Assembly: GCA_002256995.1 (NCBI GenBank)
Contig: NCGX01000005.1
Coordinates: forward strand, 21,775 to 85,774
Source of the DNA: Hydrogenophilales bacterium 16-64-40
GTDB taxonomy: Bacteria; Pseudomonadota; Gammaproteobacteria; Burkholderiales; Thiobacillaceae
Direction of reading: 5' to 3'
DNA: 64,000 bases
The position numbers and the translations under genes were made by a program. Of the stretch, positions 47,762 to 57,273 are shown piece after piece (the first letter of the stretch is position 1; the number at the start of each line of letters is the position of its first letter). The notes under the pieces are model-generated. The model ran no database searches, had not been told where the DNA came from, and worked only from the letters and a program-made list of their open reading frames with translations.

Positions 47762-49240
47762 TCAGCCTTGGGCGAACCAGGGCGCGCGTGCGGCCATGAT
47801 CAATTGTTTGGCGCGTTCGGCATCCATGGCGGAGATTTCAGTCAGTTCATCGACTGCCAGTTCCGCCAGGTCCTCGGTGGTGTGGATGCCTTTGCTGGCA
47901 AGCGTGCGTGCGGTTTCTGCGTCCATGCCTTCGAGCGACAGCAGGTCGCCGGCGGAGGCCTCGACCTGCTCTTCGCCGACGATGGCTGCGGTCAGCAATG
48001 CGTTGCGCGCACGGTTGCGCAATTCGTTGACCAGGTCTTCGTCGAACGCCTCGATCTCGAGCATTTCGTTCAACGGGACGTAGGCGACTTCTTCCAGCGT
48101 GGAGAAGCCTTCGTCGACCAGGATCTGGGCGACTTCCGCGTCCACGTCGAGCTTTTCGACGAACAGCGCGAGGGTCTTGCCGCTTTCGCTCGACTGTTTT
48201 TCTTCTGCCACTTCGCGCGACATGATGTTGAGTTCCCAGCCGGTCAGCTCGGACGCGAGGCGCACGTTCTGGCCGCCACGGCCGATGGCCATCGCCAGCT
48301 GTTCCTCGTCCACCACCACGTCCATGCTGTGCTTGTCTTCGTCGACCACGATGGAGCTGACTTCAGCGGGCGCCAGCGCATTGATGACGTACTGCGCGGG
48401 GTCGGCCGACCAGTGGATGATGTCGACGCGCTCGCCTGCCAGTTCGTTGGTCACCGAGGTGACGCGCGAACCGCGCATGCCGATGCAGGTGCCGATCGGG
48501 TCGATGCGCGGGTCGTGCGAGACCACCGCAATCTTGGCGCGCAGGCCGGGGTCGCGCGCGGCCGCCTTGACCTCAAGCAGGCCTTCCTCGATTTCCGGCA
48601 CTTCAAGTTCGAACAGCTTCATGATGAATTCGGGTGCGGTCCGCGACAGCACCACCTGCGGGCCGCGGGCGCCGCGGTCGATGCGCAGCAGGTAGGCGCG
48701 GACGCGGTCGCCGACGCGCAGGTTCTCGCGCGGGATCATCTGGTCGCGGTGCAGGAAGCCCTCGATGCGGCCGGATTCGATGACGGCGTTGCCGCGATCG
48801 ATGCGTTTGACCACGCCGTTGACGAGGTGTTCCTTGCGGTCGAGGAAGTCGCTGATGATCTGCTCGCGCTCGGCATCGCGGATCCTTTGTAGGATGACCT
48901 GCTTGGCCGCCTGTGCGCCGATGCGCCCGAACTCGATGTTTTCCAGCGGCTCTTCGATGTAGTCGCCGATTTCGATGTCGGGGTGCTTGTCCTGGGCGTC
49001 GATCAGCAGGATCTGGTGACCCTCGGATTCGAGGTCGGCCTCGGACACGACCTGCCAGCGGCGGAAGGATTCGTATTCGCCGGTTTCGCGGTCGATCGAC
49101 ACGCGCACGTCGGCCTCTTCCTTGAAGCGCTTTTTGGTGGCGGAGGCGAGCGCCTGCTCAAGTGCTTCGAACACCACCTCTTGGCCCACGTTCTTTTCGC
49201 GCGCCAGCGCATCGGCCAGCATTAACAATTCACGACTCAT
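47762..49240 (-). CDS. nusA: Transcription termination/antitermination factor NusA
   Basis: This protein of about 492 residues controls pausing, termination and rRNA antitermination. In order: an N-terminal RNA polymerase-binding domain ([18 protein letters not shown]), S1 ([18 protein letters not shown]), KH1/KH2 ([38 protein letters not shown]) and two acidic helix-hairpin-helix repeats near the C-terminus, as in other proteobacteria. Two adjacent ATGs are possible; GGAGG is two bases from the first (49243) and five from the second (49240), so I chose the second. Confidence 0.97.
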   Translation of the reverse strand: MSRELLMLADALAREKNVGQEVVFEALEQALASATKKRFKEEADVRVSIDRETGEYESFRRWQVVSEADLESEGHQILLIDAQDKHPDIEIGDYIEEPLENIEFGRIGAQAAKQVILQRIRDAEREQIISDFLDRKEHLVNGVVKRIDRGNAVIESGRIEGFLHRDQMIPRENLRVGDRVRAYLLRIDRGARGPQVVLSRTAPEFIMKLFELEVPEIEEGLLEVKAAARDPGLRAKIAVVSHDPRIDPIGTCIGMRGSRVTSVTNELAGERVDIIHWSADPAQYVINALAPAEVSSIVVDEDKHSMDVVVDEEQLAMAIGRGGQNVRLASELTGWELNIMSREVAEEKQSSESGKTLALFVEKLDVDAEVAQILVDEGFSTLEEVAYVPLNEMLEIEAFDEDLVNELRNRARNALLTAAIVGEEQVEASAGDLLSLEGMDAETARTLASKGIHTTEDLAELAVDELTEISAMDAERAKQLIMAARAPWFAQG

Positions 49241-49257
49241 CATTCCCTCCAGCCTGC

Positions 49258-49686
49258 CTAAACCTTGGGGTTCAGGCGGGCAGCGTCCACATTTCTTAAA
49301 TCAACCGACACTTCCGTGCCATCGACGATCAATTTCACCACGTTTTCTTCCAGACCGACCAGCTGACCACCGAGGCGGCGCCGGTTGTCCATCGGCACCC
49401 GCAGTTTGAGCATGACCTCCTCGCCGGCGAAGCGCACATAGTCCTGCGGCCTGACCAGCGGCCGGTCGATGCCGGGTGAGGATACTTCCAGCCTGTCGTA
49501 GTCGATGTTTTCGACCGCAAACAGGTGGCTCAGGTGATTGCTCACCTTGGCGCAGTCCTCAATCGTGATGCCTTCAGGCTTGTCGATAAATATCCGCAAC
49601 AGCCCGCGCCCGGCGCGCTCCAGCGTCACCAGCTCGTAACCGAGTTCGGCGAGTACAGGCTCCAGGCGGGCGGGCAGATCCATCAT
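49258..49686 (-). CDS. rimP: Ribosome maturation factor RimP
   Basis: This 142-residue 30S assembly factor has [36 protein letters not shown] and [21 protein letters not shown], the RimP core motifs. Two consecutive ATGs start the frame (49686, 49683) with a weak ribosome-binding site. It is the first gene of the nusA-infB operon and its leader carries several mutually exclusive pairings. Confidence 0.96.
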   Translation of the reverse strand: MMDLPARLEPVLAELGYELVTLERAGRGLLRIFIDKPEGITIEDCAKVSNHLSHLFAVENIDYDRLEVSSPGIDRPLVRPQDYVRFAGEEVMLKLRVPMDNRRRLGGQLVGLEENVVKLIVDGTEVSVDLRNVDAARLNPKV

Positions 49687-49699
49687 CGAAAATCCATCG

Positions 49700-49796
49700 T
49701 TGTGTCGCGGCGCAACACAAATAAAAAATGGGCAAACTGCCCATTGTGTTAGTAATCAAGCGCCGGGATTATACCACTCGGGCCGACGGACTGAAA
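49700..49796 (-). promoter_or_regulatory. Promoter plus structured leader of the rimP-nusA-infB operon
   Basis: On the minus strand TTTCAG (49791-49796), 17 bases and TATAAT (49768-49773) form a promoter between tRNA-Leu and rimP. Downstream is an intrinsic-terminator-like hairpin, ATGGGCA-GTT-TGCCCAT (49728-49744) followed by TTTTT. AACACAA (49744-49750) can pair with TTGTGTT (49714-49720) around it, while the same TTGTGT can instead pair with ACACAA (49700-49705), 13 bases before the rimP start. This suggests an attenuator or switch in the leader. Confidence 0.5.
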
Positions 49797-49804
49797 GACA
49801 AGGA

Positions 49805-49891
49805 TGGTGCCCGGAACCGGAATCGAACCGGTACGCCATCACTGGCGAGGGATTTTAAGTCCCTTGTGTCTACCAATTTCACCATCCGGGC
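49805..49891 (-). tRNA. tRNA-Leu (UAA)
   Basis: The minus-strand 87-base cloverleaf with a long variable arm has acceptor GCCCGGA, anticodon loop CTTAAAA (UAA), T-loop GGTTCGATTCC and an encoded CCA. Confidence 0.95.
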
Positions 49892-49915
49892 AAAGCGGAC
49901 GGTTGATCAAAAGTC

Positions 49916-49989
49916 TGGAGGCGCGAGCCGGAGTCGAACCGACCTACACGGATTTGCAATCCGGTGCATAACCGCTTTGCTATCGCGCC
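49916..49989 (-). tRNA. tRNA-Cys (GCA)
   Basis: The minus-strand cloverleaf has acceptor GGCGCGA, anticodon loop TTGCAAA (GCA), U73 discriminator typical of tRNA-Cys and an encoded CCA. Confidence 0.95.
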
Positions 49990-50059
49990 ATTGCGGTAAA
50001 CCACTTTAAACGAAAAGGGGAAAACGTCCGGTCTAGACCATCTGTTTTCCCCAGAATGC

Positions 50060-50135
50060 TGGAGCGGGAAAGGAGGCTCGAACTCCCGACCTCAACCTTG
50101 GCAAGGTTGCGCTCTACCAGCTGAGCTATTCCCGC
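50060..50135 (-). tRNA. tRNA-Gly (GCC)
   Basis: The minus-strand cloverleaf has acceptor GCGGGAA, anticodon loop TTGCCAA (GCC), T-loop GTTCGAGCC, U73 and an encoded CCA. It begins 50 bases after pgsA and probably shares its transcript. Confidence 0.95.
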
Positions 50136-50184
50136 GTTGAAGGCTGCGCATTATGGGGATTCCGCTTTTCCCTGTCAACAATAT

Positions 50185-50754
50185 TCATGAAGTTTTTTGC
50201 AGGGCGCGCGAGGCCATCACCAGGTAATACGCCATCGACACCAGGGTGAGCAGGGCGGCGACCCAGATCAGCAGCGTGCCGATGCCTGCAATGGGCAGGC
50301 CGGCGAGCGGGTCGAAATACAGCAGCAGCACGATGGCGATCATCTGCACCGTGGTTTTCAGCTTGCCGACGAAGGATACGGTGACGCTGGCTGATTTTCC
50401 GGCCATCGCCATCCACTCGCGCAAGGCCGAGATGGTGATTTCGCGGCCGATGATGATGAGCCCGATGAGCGGTGACACGCGGCCGAGATCAATCAGCACG
50501 ATCAGCGCGGCGGCGACCATCAGCTTGTCGGCCACCGGGTCGAGAAAGGCGCCGAAGGCCGAGGTCTGACCGAGCGCGCGCGCCAGATAGCCATCGAGCC
50601 AGTCGGTCAACGCCGCCACGCCGAAAAATGCCGCGGCCAGCAGGTTGGCTTCGCGTGCCGTCACCCAGCCGTCGGGCAGGTAGAACACCCCCGCCATCAG
50701 CGGGATGAAGAGGATGCGCAGCCAGGTGAGCAGGTTGGGGAGATTGAGCGGCAT
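50185..50754 (-). CDS. pgsA: CDP-diacylglycerol-glycerol-3-phosphate 3-phosphatidyltransferase
   Basis: This 189-residue membrane enzyme makes phosphatidylglycerol phosphate. The CDP-alcohol phosphotransferase motif is complete: TDWLDGYLARALGQTSAFGAFLDPVADK (D..DG..AR......G..LD...D). There are about five transmembrane segments. It starts six bases after the uvrC stop and precedes tRNA-Gly, as in E. coli uvrC-pgsA-glyW. Confidence 0.95.
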   Translation of the reverse strand: MPLNLPNLLTWLRILFIPLMAGVFYLPDGWVTAREANLLAAAFFGVAALTDWLDGYLARALGQTSAFGAFLDPVADKLMVAAALIVLIDLGRVSPLIGLIIIGREITISALREWMAMAGKSASVTVSFVGKLKTTVQMIAIVLLLYFDPLAGLPIAGIGTLLIWVAALLTLVSMAYYLVMASRALQKTS

Positions 50755-50760
50755 TGTTGA

Positions 50761-52560
50761 TTAATGGAGCGCGTTGTAGATGGTTTCCGCCAATTCTCGG
50801 CTGATACCGTTCACCGTGGCAAGCGCATCGACGCCGGCGTCACGCACGCCCTGCAGGCCGCCGAAGTGTTCCAGCAGCTGTTTGCGGCGTTTGGGGCCGA
50901 TCCCGGCGATGTCTTCCAGGGTCGACTGCACGCGCGCCTTGCCGCGTTTTGCGCGGTGGCCGGTGATGGCGAAGCGGTGGGCCTCGTCACGCACCTGCTG
51001 GATCAGGTGAAAGCCGGGGTGGTCCTTGGCGAGCTTGAGTTCGCGGCCGTCGGCGAAGATCAGTGTTTCCAGGCCTGGCTTGCGCGCCTCGCCCTTGGCG
51101 ACGCCGAGCAGCAAAACATCGCTCAGGCCAAGCTCGGCCATCGCCTCGACCGCGCTCGAAATCTGCCCTTTGCCGCCATCGATCAAGAGCAGGTCGGGCA
51201 GCACGCCGTTTTCCTCGACGCTCTTGCGAAAGCGCTTGGTCAGCGCAGCGCGCATCGCGGCGTAGTCGTCGCCCGGGGTGATGCCGGTGATGTTGTAGCG
51301 GCGGTAGTCGGATTTCTTCAGGTCGTCGCCTTCGTAGACGACGCAGGAGGCGATGGTGGCTTCGCCCATGGTGTGCGAGATGTCGAAGCATTCGATGCGG
51401 CTGAGCGCAGGCAGGCCGAGCGTGTCGCGCAGCACGGCAAGCCGCTGCGTCTGGTTGGCGCGCTCGGCGCTGCGGCGCGCGGCTGACAGGCGCGCGTTGG
51501 CCTGCGCCATGCCGATCCAGACTTTTCGCTCGCCGGTGACGCGATGCAGCAGGCTGACCTTCTTGCCGGCCTGTTCGGACAGCAGCGCTTCCAGCGCGTC
51601 GGTCTCGATCGCTTCGCTGATCAGGATGCGCGCTGGGATCGGGTGGTCGAGGTAATGCTGGCCGATGAAGGCCTCCAGCGCTTCGGCCGGCGTCGCGCCT
51701 TCGCCATGCTGCGGGAAGAAGCTGCGGTCGCCAAGGTGGCGGCCGCCGCGGATCATGGTCAGGTTGACCGCGATCACCCCGCCGGCCTCGGCCACCGCCA
51801 CCACGTCGGCATCGGCCTCGCCGCCGGTGGTGTCGACGAACTGCTTCTCGCGCACCGTCGCCAGCATGCGCAGGCGGTCGCGCAGCAGGGCGGCCGTCTC
51901 GAAATCGAGCGCAGCCGCGGCAGCGTTCATCTGTTCGGTGATCAGTTCGGTCAGCGCGCTCGCCTCGCCGTGCAGCAATTGCGCGGCCGCACTGACGTCG
52001 CGCGCGTAGGCTTCCGGCGTGATGCGCTTGACGCAGGGCGCGCTGCAGCGCTTGATCTGATGCAGCAGGCAGGGACGCGAGCGGTTGGTGAACACCGTGT
52101 CCTCGCAGGTGCGCAGCTGGAACACTTTCTGCAACAGCTGGATACTCTCGCGCACCGCGAAGGAATTCGGGTAGGGGCCGAACGTCTGGTCATGCTTTTT
52201 CGGCGTGCCGCGAAAATAGGCCAGGCGTGGAAAGCGGTGCCCGGTCAGCAGCAGATAGGGGTAGGACTTGTCATCGCGGAACAGGATGTTGAAGCGCGGC
52301 TTCAGCCCCTTGATCAGATTGTTTTCCAGCAGCAGCGCCTCGGCCTCGGTGCGTGTCACCGTGGTGTCGATGTGGTCGACGCTCTTCAGCATCAGCCGGA
52401 TGCGGGGGCTCTGGTCGGTTTTCTGGAAGTAGCTGGTGACGCGCTTCTTCAGGTCTTTCGCCTTGCCGACATACAGCACGGTTCCCGCCGCATCGATCAT
52501 GCGGTAGACGCCGGGCAGGGTGGGCAGCGAGGCGAGGAATTCTTTGCTGACGGCGCTCAA
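50761..52560 (-). CDS. uvrC: Excinuclease ABC subunit C
   Basis: This 599-residue nuclease makes both incisions in nucleotide-excision repair. The order is GIY-YIG ([20 protein letters not shown]), a Cys-rich segment ([19 protein letters not shown]), UvrBC interaction helices, an RNase H-like domain ([23 protein letters not shown]) and helix-hairpin-helix motifs ([19 protein letters not shown]). The only possible start after the upstream TAA is TTG 52560, which may keep expression low. Confidence 0.97.
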   Translation of the reverse strand: MSAVSKEFLASLPTLPGVYRMIDAAGTVLYVGKAKDLKKRVTSYFQKTDQSPRIRLMLKSVDHIDTTVTRTEAEALLLENNLIKGLKPRFNILFRDDKSYPYLLLTGHRFPRLAYFRGTPKKHDQTFGPYPNSFAVRESIQLLQKVFQLRTCEDTVFTNRSRPCLLHQIKRCSAPCVKRITPEAYARDVSAAAQLLHGEASALTELITEQMNAAAAALDFETAALLRDRLRMLATVREKQFVDTTGGEADADVVAVAEAGGVIAVNLTMIRGGRHLGDRSFFPQHGEGATPAEALEAFIGQHYLDHPIPARILISEAIETDALEALLSEQAGKKVSLLHRVTGERKVWIGMAQANARLSAARRSAERANQTQRLAVLRDTLGLPALSRIECFDISHTMGEATIASCVVYEGDDLKKSDYRRYNITGITPGDDYAAMRAALTKRFRKSVEENGVLPDLLLIDGGKGQISSAVEAMAELGLSDVLLLGVAKGEARKPGLETLIFADGRELKLAKDHPGFHLIQQVRDEAHRFAITGHRAKRGKARVQSTLEDIAGIGPKRRKQLLEHFGGLQGVRDAGVDALATVNGISRELAETIYNALH

Positions 52561-52566
52561 GGGGGC

Positions 52567-52755
52567 TTATGCATCCTCATCGAGCAGCTTGCCCGCAATG
52601 GCCCAGTTCTCGTTCGGCAGCTCCTCGAACGCGATGTAGGTGTACGCCGCCGGCTTGCCCGCGTGGCGTTCCAGCGTGGCGGTGATTTCCTCGGCGACTT
52701 TCTGCTTCTGCTCGCGGGTCAGCGTGCCGGCGAGCTTGATGGTGACGACAGGCAT
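52567..52755 (-). CDS. 4-oxalocrotonate tautomerase-family protein
   Basis: This 62-residue protein begins MPVVTIKLAGTLTREQKQKV, so Pro-1 becomes the catalytic base after Met removal, the signature of the tautomerase superfamily. ATLERHAGKPAAYTYIAFEE supplies the rest of the core. Members act as hexamers on small keto-enol substrates; this one's substrate is unknown. It overlaps nothing and precedes uvrC by six bases. Confidence 0.85.
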   Translation of the reverse strand: MPVVTIKLAGTLTREQKQKVAEEITATLERHAGKPAAYTYIAFEELPNENWAIAGKLLDEDA

Positions 52756-52757
52756 GG

Positions 52758-53381
52758 TCAGTCCTTCGCTTGAATTTTCTCGAACACCGCCGCGAACATC
52801 TCCGGGGTGAGGCGGCGTGTCTGGGTATTGTAGCGAGAGCAGTGGTAGCTGCTGACCAGGCGCCGGCCGTCGGGTAGGCGGTAGTCGCTGGCGTGGCCGA
52901 AGGGATAGTCCTTGAGCTTGAGGCCCTGTGTGCGCAATACGGCCTGGTGTGCGATCTGTCCTAGCGCCAGGATGATGGCGTGCGCGGGCAGCGCCGCCAG
53001 TTCGGTCGCAAGAAACCGGTTGCATTCGCGGATTTCGCCCGGCTCAGGCTTGTTGGCCGGCGGCAGGCATTTGACCGCGTTGGTGATGCGGCAGCCGGTG
53101 AGCACGAGGCCGTCGTCGCGTGACAGCGATTCCGGCGCGCTGGCGTAGCCGAAGCGGTGCAGAGTTTCATACAGCAGAACGCCGGCATAGTCGCCGGTGA
53201 ACGGTCGGCCGCTGCGGTTGGCGCCGTGCATGCCGGGCGCGAGGCCGACGATCAGCAGCTCCGGCACGGGGTCGCCGAAGGCGGGTACCGGGCGTGCGTG
53301 GTAATCGGGATGGCGGACGCGCACCTCGTCCAGAAACGCGGCGAGGCGGGGGCAGGCACGGCAGTCGGGATCGAAGAGCAT
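52758..53381 (-). CDS. Family 5 uracil-DNA glycosylase (UdgB-like)
   Basis: This protein of about 207 residues removes uracil and related lesions from DNA. The family 5 motif is GLAPGMHGANRSGRPFTGDY, and the iron-sulfur cysteines begin with DCRAC (C7, C10), with two further Cys in TGCRITNAVKCLPP. The C-terminal segment SYHCSRYNTQTRRLTPEMF fits the family. I start at ATG 53381 because the upstream part of the frame overlaps the bfr terminator. It lies two bases from the tautomerase gene. Confidence 0.87.
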   Translation of the reverse strand: MLFDPDCRACPRLAAFLDEVRVRHPDYHARPVPAFGDPVPELLIVGLAPGMHGANRSGRPFTGDYAGVLLYETLHRFGYASAPESLSRDDGLVLTGCRITNAVKCLPPANKPEPGEIRECNRFLATELAALPAHAIILALGQIAHQAVLRTQGLKLKDYPFGHASDYRLPDGRRLVSSYHCSRYNTQTRRLTPEMFAAVFEKIQAKD

Positions 53382-53390
53382 CGGAAGAAG

Positions 53391-53417
53391 AAAAAAACGC
53401 CCCACAGCGGGGGCGTT
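53391..53417 (-). terminator. Intrinsic terminator of bfr
   Basis: On the minus strand AACGCCCC and GGGGCGTT pair around a six-base loop and run into seven T residues. The stop codon of bfr is 21 bases upstream. Confidence 0.88.
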
Positions 53418-53437
53418 CATTGTACGCGTGACGCGGA

Positions 53438-53917
53438 TCAACTTTCGATCGGGCCCGCTGCGGTTTGCATGTAGTTCTGCTCGCCCATGCGCTTGACCAG
53501 ATCGAGCTGGGTTTCGAGGTAGTCGATGTGTTCTTCGGTGTCAGACTGGATGCCGGTCAGGATTTCGCGCGAGACATAATCCTTGACCGTCTCGCAATGT
53601 GCGATGGCCTCGACGTACAACGCGCGGCCGGTGAGCTCCAGCTTAAGGTCGCAGCCCAGGCACTCGACCACGTTTTCGCCGATCATCAGCTTGTTCAGGT
53701 CCTGCAGGTTGGGCAGGCCTTCCAGGAAAAGAATGCGCTCGATCAGCTTGTCGGCGTGTTTCATCTCCTCGATGGATTCTTCGTATTCGTGCTTGCCGAG
53801 CGCGTTGAGGCCCCAGTTCTTGTACATGCGGGCGTGAAGGAAATATTGATTGATGGCGGTGAGTTCCACCGTCAGGGCCTTGTTCAGATACTGGATAACT
53901 TGCTTGTCGCCTTTCAT
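53438..53917 (-). CDS. bfr: Bacterioferritin
   Basis: This 159-residue subunit of the 24-mer iron-storage cage has ferroxidase ligands E18, E51 and H54 visible, with more in the C-terminal half ([18 protein letters not shown]), and the heme-ligand M52. GGAG lies before ATG 53917. A terminator follows. It is separated from bfd by a 131-base gap. Confidence 0.97.
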   Translation of the reverse strand: MKGDKQVIQYLNKALTVELTAINQYFLHARMYKNWGLNALGKHEYEESIEEMKHADKLIERILFLEGLPNLQDLNKLMIGENVVECLGCDLKLELTGRALYVEAIAHCETVKDYVSREILTGIQSDTEEHIDYLETQLDLVKRMGEQNYMQTAAGPIES

Positions 53918-54048
53918 GTGGCTCTCCTGATGTTTGAAGGCACCGGCGCGTGCCGATGGGTGGACGGTTTGAGTCAATATGGAGCTACTTGACCATTCTA
54001 GGGCGGGAGGCTGACAAGGCAAGGCCGGGCGGCGGGCAGAGCAGGACG

Positions 54049-54261
54049 TCAGGCTGCCGCCAGTCCCGGGCAGAGGGCTTCTTCGTCGCGCACCTCGTTC
54101 ACGGCCTCGCGCAGCACTTCCTTGGCGCAGCGTCCGCATTTGCCGCACTGGGTGGCCACGCCCAGTTCCTGGCGCAGCTCGCGCATCGTGCTTACCCCCT
54201 CAATGCGCACCAGACGGCGGATATCGGTGTCTGTGACGCCGTGGCAAAGGCAGACGTACAT
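54049..54261 (-). CDS. bfd: Bacterioferritin-associated ferredoxin
   Basis: This 70-residue [2Fe-2S] protein has CLC (Cys 4, 6) and CGKC (Cys 39, 42), the four cluster ligands of Bfd. It reduces the heme in bacterioferritin to release stored iron under starvation. GGGAG lies about seven bases before the ATG, and a Fur-like box is 41 bases upstream, as expected for a gene induced by low iron. Confidence 0.95.
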   Translation of the reverse strand: MYVCLCHGVTDTDIRRLVRIEGVSTMRELRQELGVATQCGKCGRCAKEVLREAVNEVRDEEALCPGLAAA

Positions 54262-54301
54262 AAGATATCTCCCAGCAGGATCAATGCTTGCCAGTTTAAA
54301 T

Positions 54302-54320
54302 AAATGAGAATGATTGTCAA
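54302..54320 (-). promoter_or_regulatory. Fur-like box upstream of bfd
   Basis: On the minus strand TTGACAATCATTCTCATTT matches the 19-base Fur consensus at most positions. It lies about 41 bases before the bfd start, the expected place for iron repression. Confidence 0.75.
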
Positions 54321-54321
54321 T

Positions 54322-54745
54322 AGGTTTATCGATGGCTCACCGTCTTTGCGGTTTCAGCGCGCGTTCTGACAGGAACAGGGTCGCGGATACGTCGTGATCA
54401 ACCCGCTGCTGTCGCCGTCGGGCGGGTTCGCGCAGGATGCGAGCCGTTGGCGTTGGCGTCGCCGTAATAGCGGTTGAAACTGGGGGCGGAATCTTGTTCC
54501 AGGGGGGCAGAAAGCAGAATAACTCGCTGCGGTTCAGTCCGCGCATGACGAGAAGGCGGAGTTCGTGCAGCTGTGGCGCGTCCTCCGGACGTTACCGTTT
54601 TTTGACGAGCAGGACCTGGGCGCCGGCCGACAGGCCGGCGCCCAGGTTCCCCCTGGCGAGCTGTTGGCGGGCTGCCGCCAGCGGGTCGGGGATCAGCAGG
54701 TTGTTAAGCTGATGATGCTATTTCCTCGAACGTCCTAACGCAGGG
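54322..54745. other. Intergenic region with a GC-rich hairpin and an unassigned short frame
   Basis: This 424-base stretch between the TonB receptor stop and the bfd control region contains a 15-pair inverted repeat around a four-base loop (54614-54647, with GGGCGCCGGCC in the arm) and no T-run. A minus-strand frame ending at TAA 54592-54594 reads ...LLIPDPLAAARQQLARGN...VLLVKKR, but I see no proper start codon and do not recognise it. Confidence 0.4.
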
Positions 54746-56830
54746 TCAGAAGGTGTATTTCGCTCCTACTTCGACTGCCCGTTCGGGGCCGGCGTAAATG
54801 CCCTGACGCAGACCGGCGATGTAACGCTCGTCGGTCAGGTTCTTGATTGCGCCGAAGAGCTTGAGCTGTTTGCTGACATCGTAGCTGCCGGTGAGATCGA
54901 CGGTGTAGTAGCTCGGGAGCAGGCCTGACCAGATGGCGTTGTTGCTGCCAGCAATCGGCGTGGCGTTGTTGCCGGAGCCGAATTGCTCATCGACGTAATT
55001 CCAGGAGAGCGCGGCGTTGACCGGGCCCGACGCGTAGCCGAGGCTCAGGTTCGCCAGCAGCTCTGGCGAGTAAGGCAGGCGGTTGCCGGCGTTGATGCCG
55101 CCGCTGCGATCTTCGCGGTATTCCGAAACCGGAATCCAGGTCAGGTTGCCGTCCACGCTGAAGCCATTGCCCCAGCCGTAACCCAGTGCGCCTTCCAGAC
55201 CGCGATGCAAGGTGCTGCCGGCATTCGCGTTCGCCAGACCGCCGGAGACGCCCGGGGTGATCTGGTTGTCGAAATCCATTTGGAACGCGGTGAATTCGTA
55301 ACGCAGCGCGCCGCTGCCGCCGCGCACACCGAATTCGACGTTGGTGGAATGTTCGGCGTCGAGTTGCTGATCAACACCGGTTACGATCGATTGTGAGTTG
55401 AGCGGCGGCGAGAACGCTTTGTAGACGCTGCCGTAAAGCTGGGCGGCGGGGTTCAGCTTATAAGTTGCGCCGATCCCAGGCAGGTACTCGGTGTTCGAGC
55501 TGTCGCCGTTGTTGGCACTGTTTTTGAGGTCTTCACGCTCTTGCTCGTAGCTTTCGATGCGCAGGCCGGGGGTGATCGAGAGTTTGTCGGTCACATCGAA
55601 GCGATTCTGCGCGAAGAGGGCGTAGCTGGTGGCGGAATCAATGCGGTCGGTGGTGACCGTGCCCGTACGCGGGTTGGCGCGGGTCGCGGCGACACCCTGA
55701 TCGACCATTTCTTCTTCCATGATGCGCACACCGATTTCGGCCTCGCCGTTCATGCCGAAGAGCGTGTTGGCGACGGTGAGGCGGGAATCCAGGCCGATGC
55801 GGTCGAAGGCGCGGTTGTTGCCTTTGACCTCATCCGTGTAAACCCAGCTTCCGGCGGCTGTCGAGGCGGCGCCGTCGACTGCGAAGCGCCAGTAGTCGCG
55901 GTACATCTCGCTCCAGTAGAGCACGGTGTTGAGATTCATGCCGGGGCGGATCTCCCACATATGGTTGACGTCGAGCGATTTGCGTTCGGTCAGGAAGTAG
56001 TCGTCCGGCGCGGGGTTGTGCTCGGCGCCGGCGTTGTACTCGCCAAGAAACAGACCGCGATAGGAAATATTGGCGTCGTTTTCGTAATAACCGAATTTCG
56101 CGCCCAACCACTGGTTGTCCCCCAGCGCCATGCCGGCCTTGACCATCAGGTCCTGCATCTCGAAATCCTTGTCCTGGAAGCCGTCGCTCGACGCGCGGGT
56201 GTAGAGCAAGCCGGCCTCGGCTTCGCCCGAAGGGGTCGAGCCGCCGGCTTCGATCGTGGCTTCGCGATAGTTGTGCGTGCCGACGCGGCCCGAGACGGCG
56301 AAGCCGTCGATGGGATCCTTGGTCTTGTAGTTGATGACGCCGCCGATAGTGTTGGGGCCGTAGCGCAGCGCAGCGGCGCCCTTCAGCACTTCGATTTCGT
56401 CCATCCGCTGGATGCGCGGGTTGTAGTAGCGGCCGTTACCCACGAACAGGCCGGGCGCGATGGGCACGCCATCTTCAAGAACCAGCGTCTTGTAGTCCGC
56501 GGCGTTCAGGCCACGGATGCCGATGTTGGCAACAACTGCCGTCTCTTCTTCGCCTTTGATGTGGACGCCTGGAACCTGGCGCAGGGCGTCCTCGGTGGAG
56601 AGCGGCTGAATACGTTCGAGTTGCTCCTTGCTGACGATCGAGACGGAGCCCGGTTGCTTGGCGATGGCTTCTTCGCCGCCGGCGATGACGTCGATTCGCG
56701 GCAGTTCAATTTCGGCGGCAATCCCCTGGGCAGGGAAATTGAGTGCCACGGCCACGGCCACCGCCAGCGGGGACAGAGCGAGGGCCTGTGACGTGCCATG
56801 TTGGCTGAGACTACGGGTGATACGGTTCAT
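54746..56830 (-). CDS. FecA-like TonB-dependent outer-membrane receptor
   Basis: This 694-residue receptor has a signal peptide ending near QGIAAE, a plug domain (EEAIAKQPGSVSIVSKEQLE, RIQPLSTEDALRQVPGVHIKG, GIRGLNAADYKTLVLEDGVP) and a beta-barrel that ends in Phe (EVGAKYTF). The plug style resembles FecA-type receptors. No N-terminal signalling domain is present, so it should not regulate through an ECF sigma factor. ATG 56830 has a reasonable ribosome-binding site. It lies downstream of feoA. Confidence 0.87.
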   Translation of the reverse strand: MNRITRSLSQHGTSQALALSPLAVAVAVALNFPAQGIAAEIELPRIDVIAGGEEAIAKQPGSVSIVSKEQLERIQPLSTEDALRQVPGVHIKGEEETAVVANIGIRGLNAADYKTLVLEDGVPIAPGLFVGNGRYYNPRIQRMDEIEVLKGAAALRYGPNTIGGVINYKTKDPIDGFAVSGRVGTHNYREATIEAGGSTPSGEAEAGLLYTRASSDGFQDKDFEMQDLMVKAGMALGDNQWLGAKFGYYENDANISYRGLFLGEYNAGAEHNPAPDDYFLTERKSLDVNHMWEIRPGMNLNTVLYWSEMYRDYWRFAVDGAASTAAGSWVYTDEVKGNNRAFDRIGLDSRLTVANTLFGMNGEAEIGVRIMEEEMVDQGVAATRANPRTGTVTTDRIDSATSYALFAQNRFDVTDKLSITPGLRIESYEQEREDLKNSANNGDSSNTEYLPGIGATYKLNPAAQLYGSVYKAFSPPLNSQSIVTGVDQQLDAEHSTNVEFGVRGGSGALRYEFTAFQMDFDNQITPGVSGGLANANAGSTLHRGLEGALGYGWGNGFSVDGNLTWIPVSEYREDRSGGINAGNRLPYSPELLANLSLGYASGPVNAALSWNYVDEQFGSGNNATPIAGSNNAIWSGLLPSYYTVDLTGSYDVSKQLKLFGAIKNLTDERYIAGLRQGIYAGPERAVEVGAKYTF

Positions 56831-57024
56831 TGATTGCTCCCTGGCGTCAGATGAATCTGGCTGGCTTGACGCGAGGTGCGGCTGGCTGGCTGTTGGTTTA
56901 AAAAACGGACGGTCTGCGTCCAACTACAGTTATTTGGGTCGGTGGCGAATCCCTGCCTGCCGAGACCCGGGTGCGCAAGGCTCATTGCGGCACCCGCGGC
57001 TCGACGCGTAAGGCGAGGCGTCAG

Positions 57025-57273
57025 TCATTTCCGCTTCACCCAGACATGGCGCGCGACGCTGTCTTCCAGCGCCAGCTCGACTTCGTCGATCATGACGATG
57101 GTCATTGGGCGCTGCTGCAGCACCACGACCAAACGATCGGGCGCCAGGCCGTAAGCGATGAGTTGTTCGCGCTGTTGCGAATCGATGGCATCGTCGAGCG
57201 TGTCGACGTTGACTCGAGCGCCCGGCAGCAGGAAGCTGAGGGGAACGCGGCTTGTCTTGGCGGCAGTGTTCAT
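57025..57273 (-). CDS. feoA: FeoA-like SH3-domain protein
   Basis: This 82-residue protein has the FeoA pattern: LSFLLPGARVNVDTL, LIAYGLAPDRLVVVL and VELALEDSVARHVWV. FeoA helps the FeoB ferrous-iron transporter. ATG 57273 overlaps the feoB stop by four bases, so translation is coupled. Gene order is feoB then feoA, the reverse of E. coli. Confidence 0.8.
   Translation of the reverse strand: MNTAAKTSRVPLSFLLPGARVNVDTLDDAIDSQQREQLIAYGLAPDRLVVVLQQRPMTIVMIDEVELALEDSVARHVWVKRK

Noticed and set aside
54614-54647. Intrinsic terminator of the TonB receptor
   Set aside because: The stem is strong, but neither strand has a following T-run, so I list it only as a hairpin.
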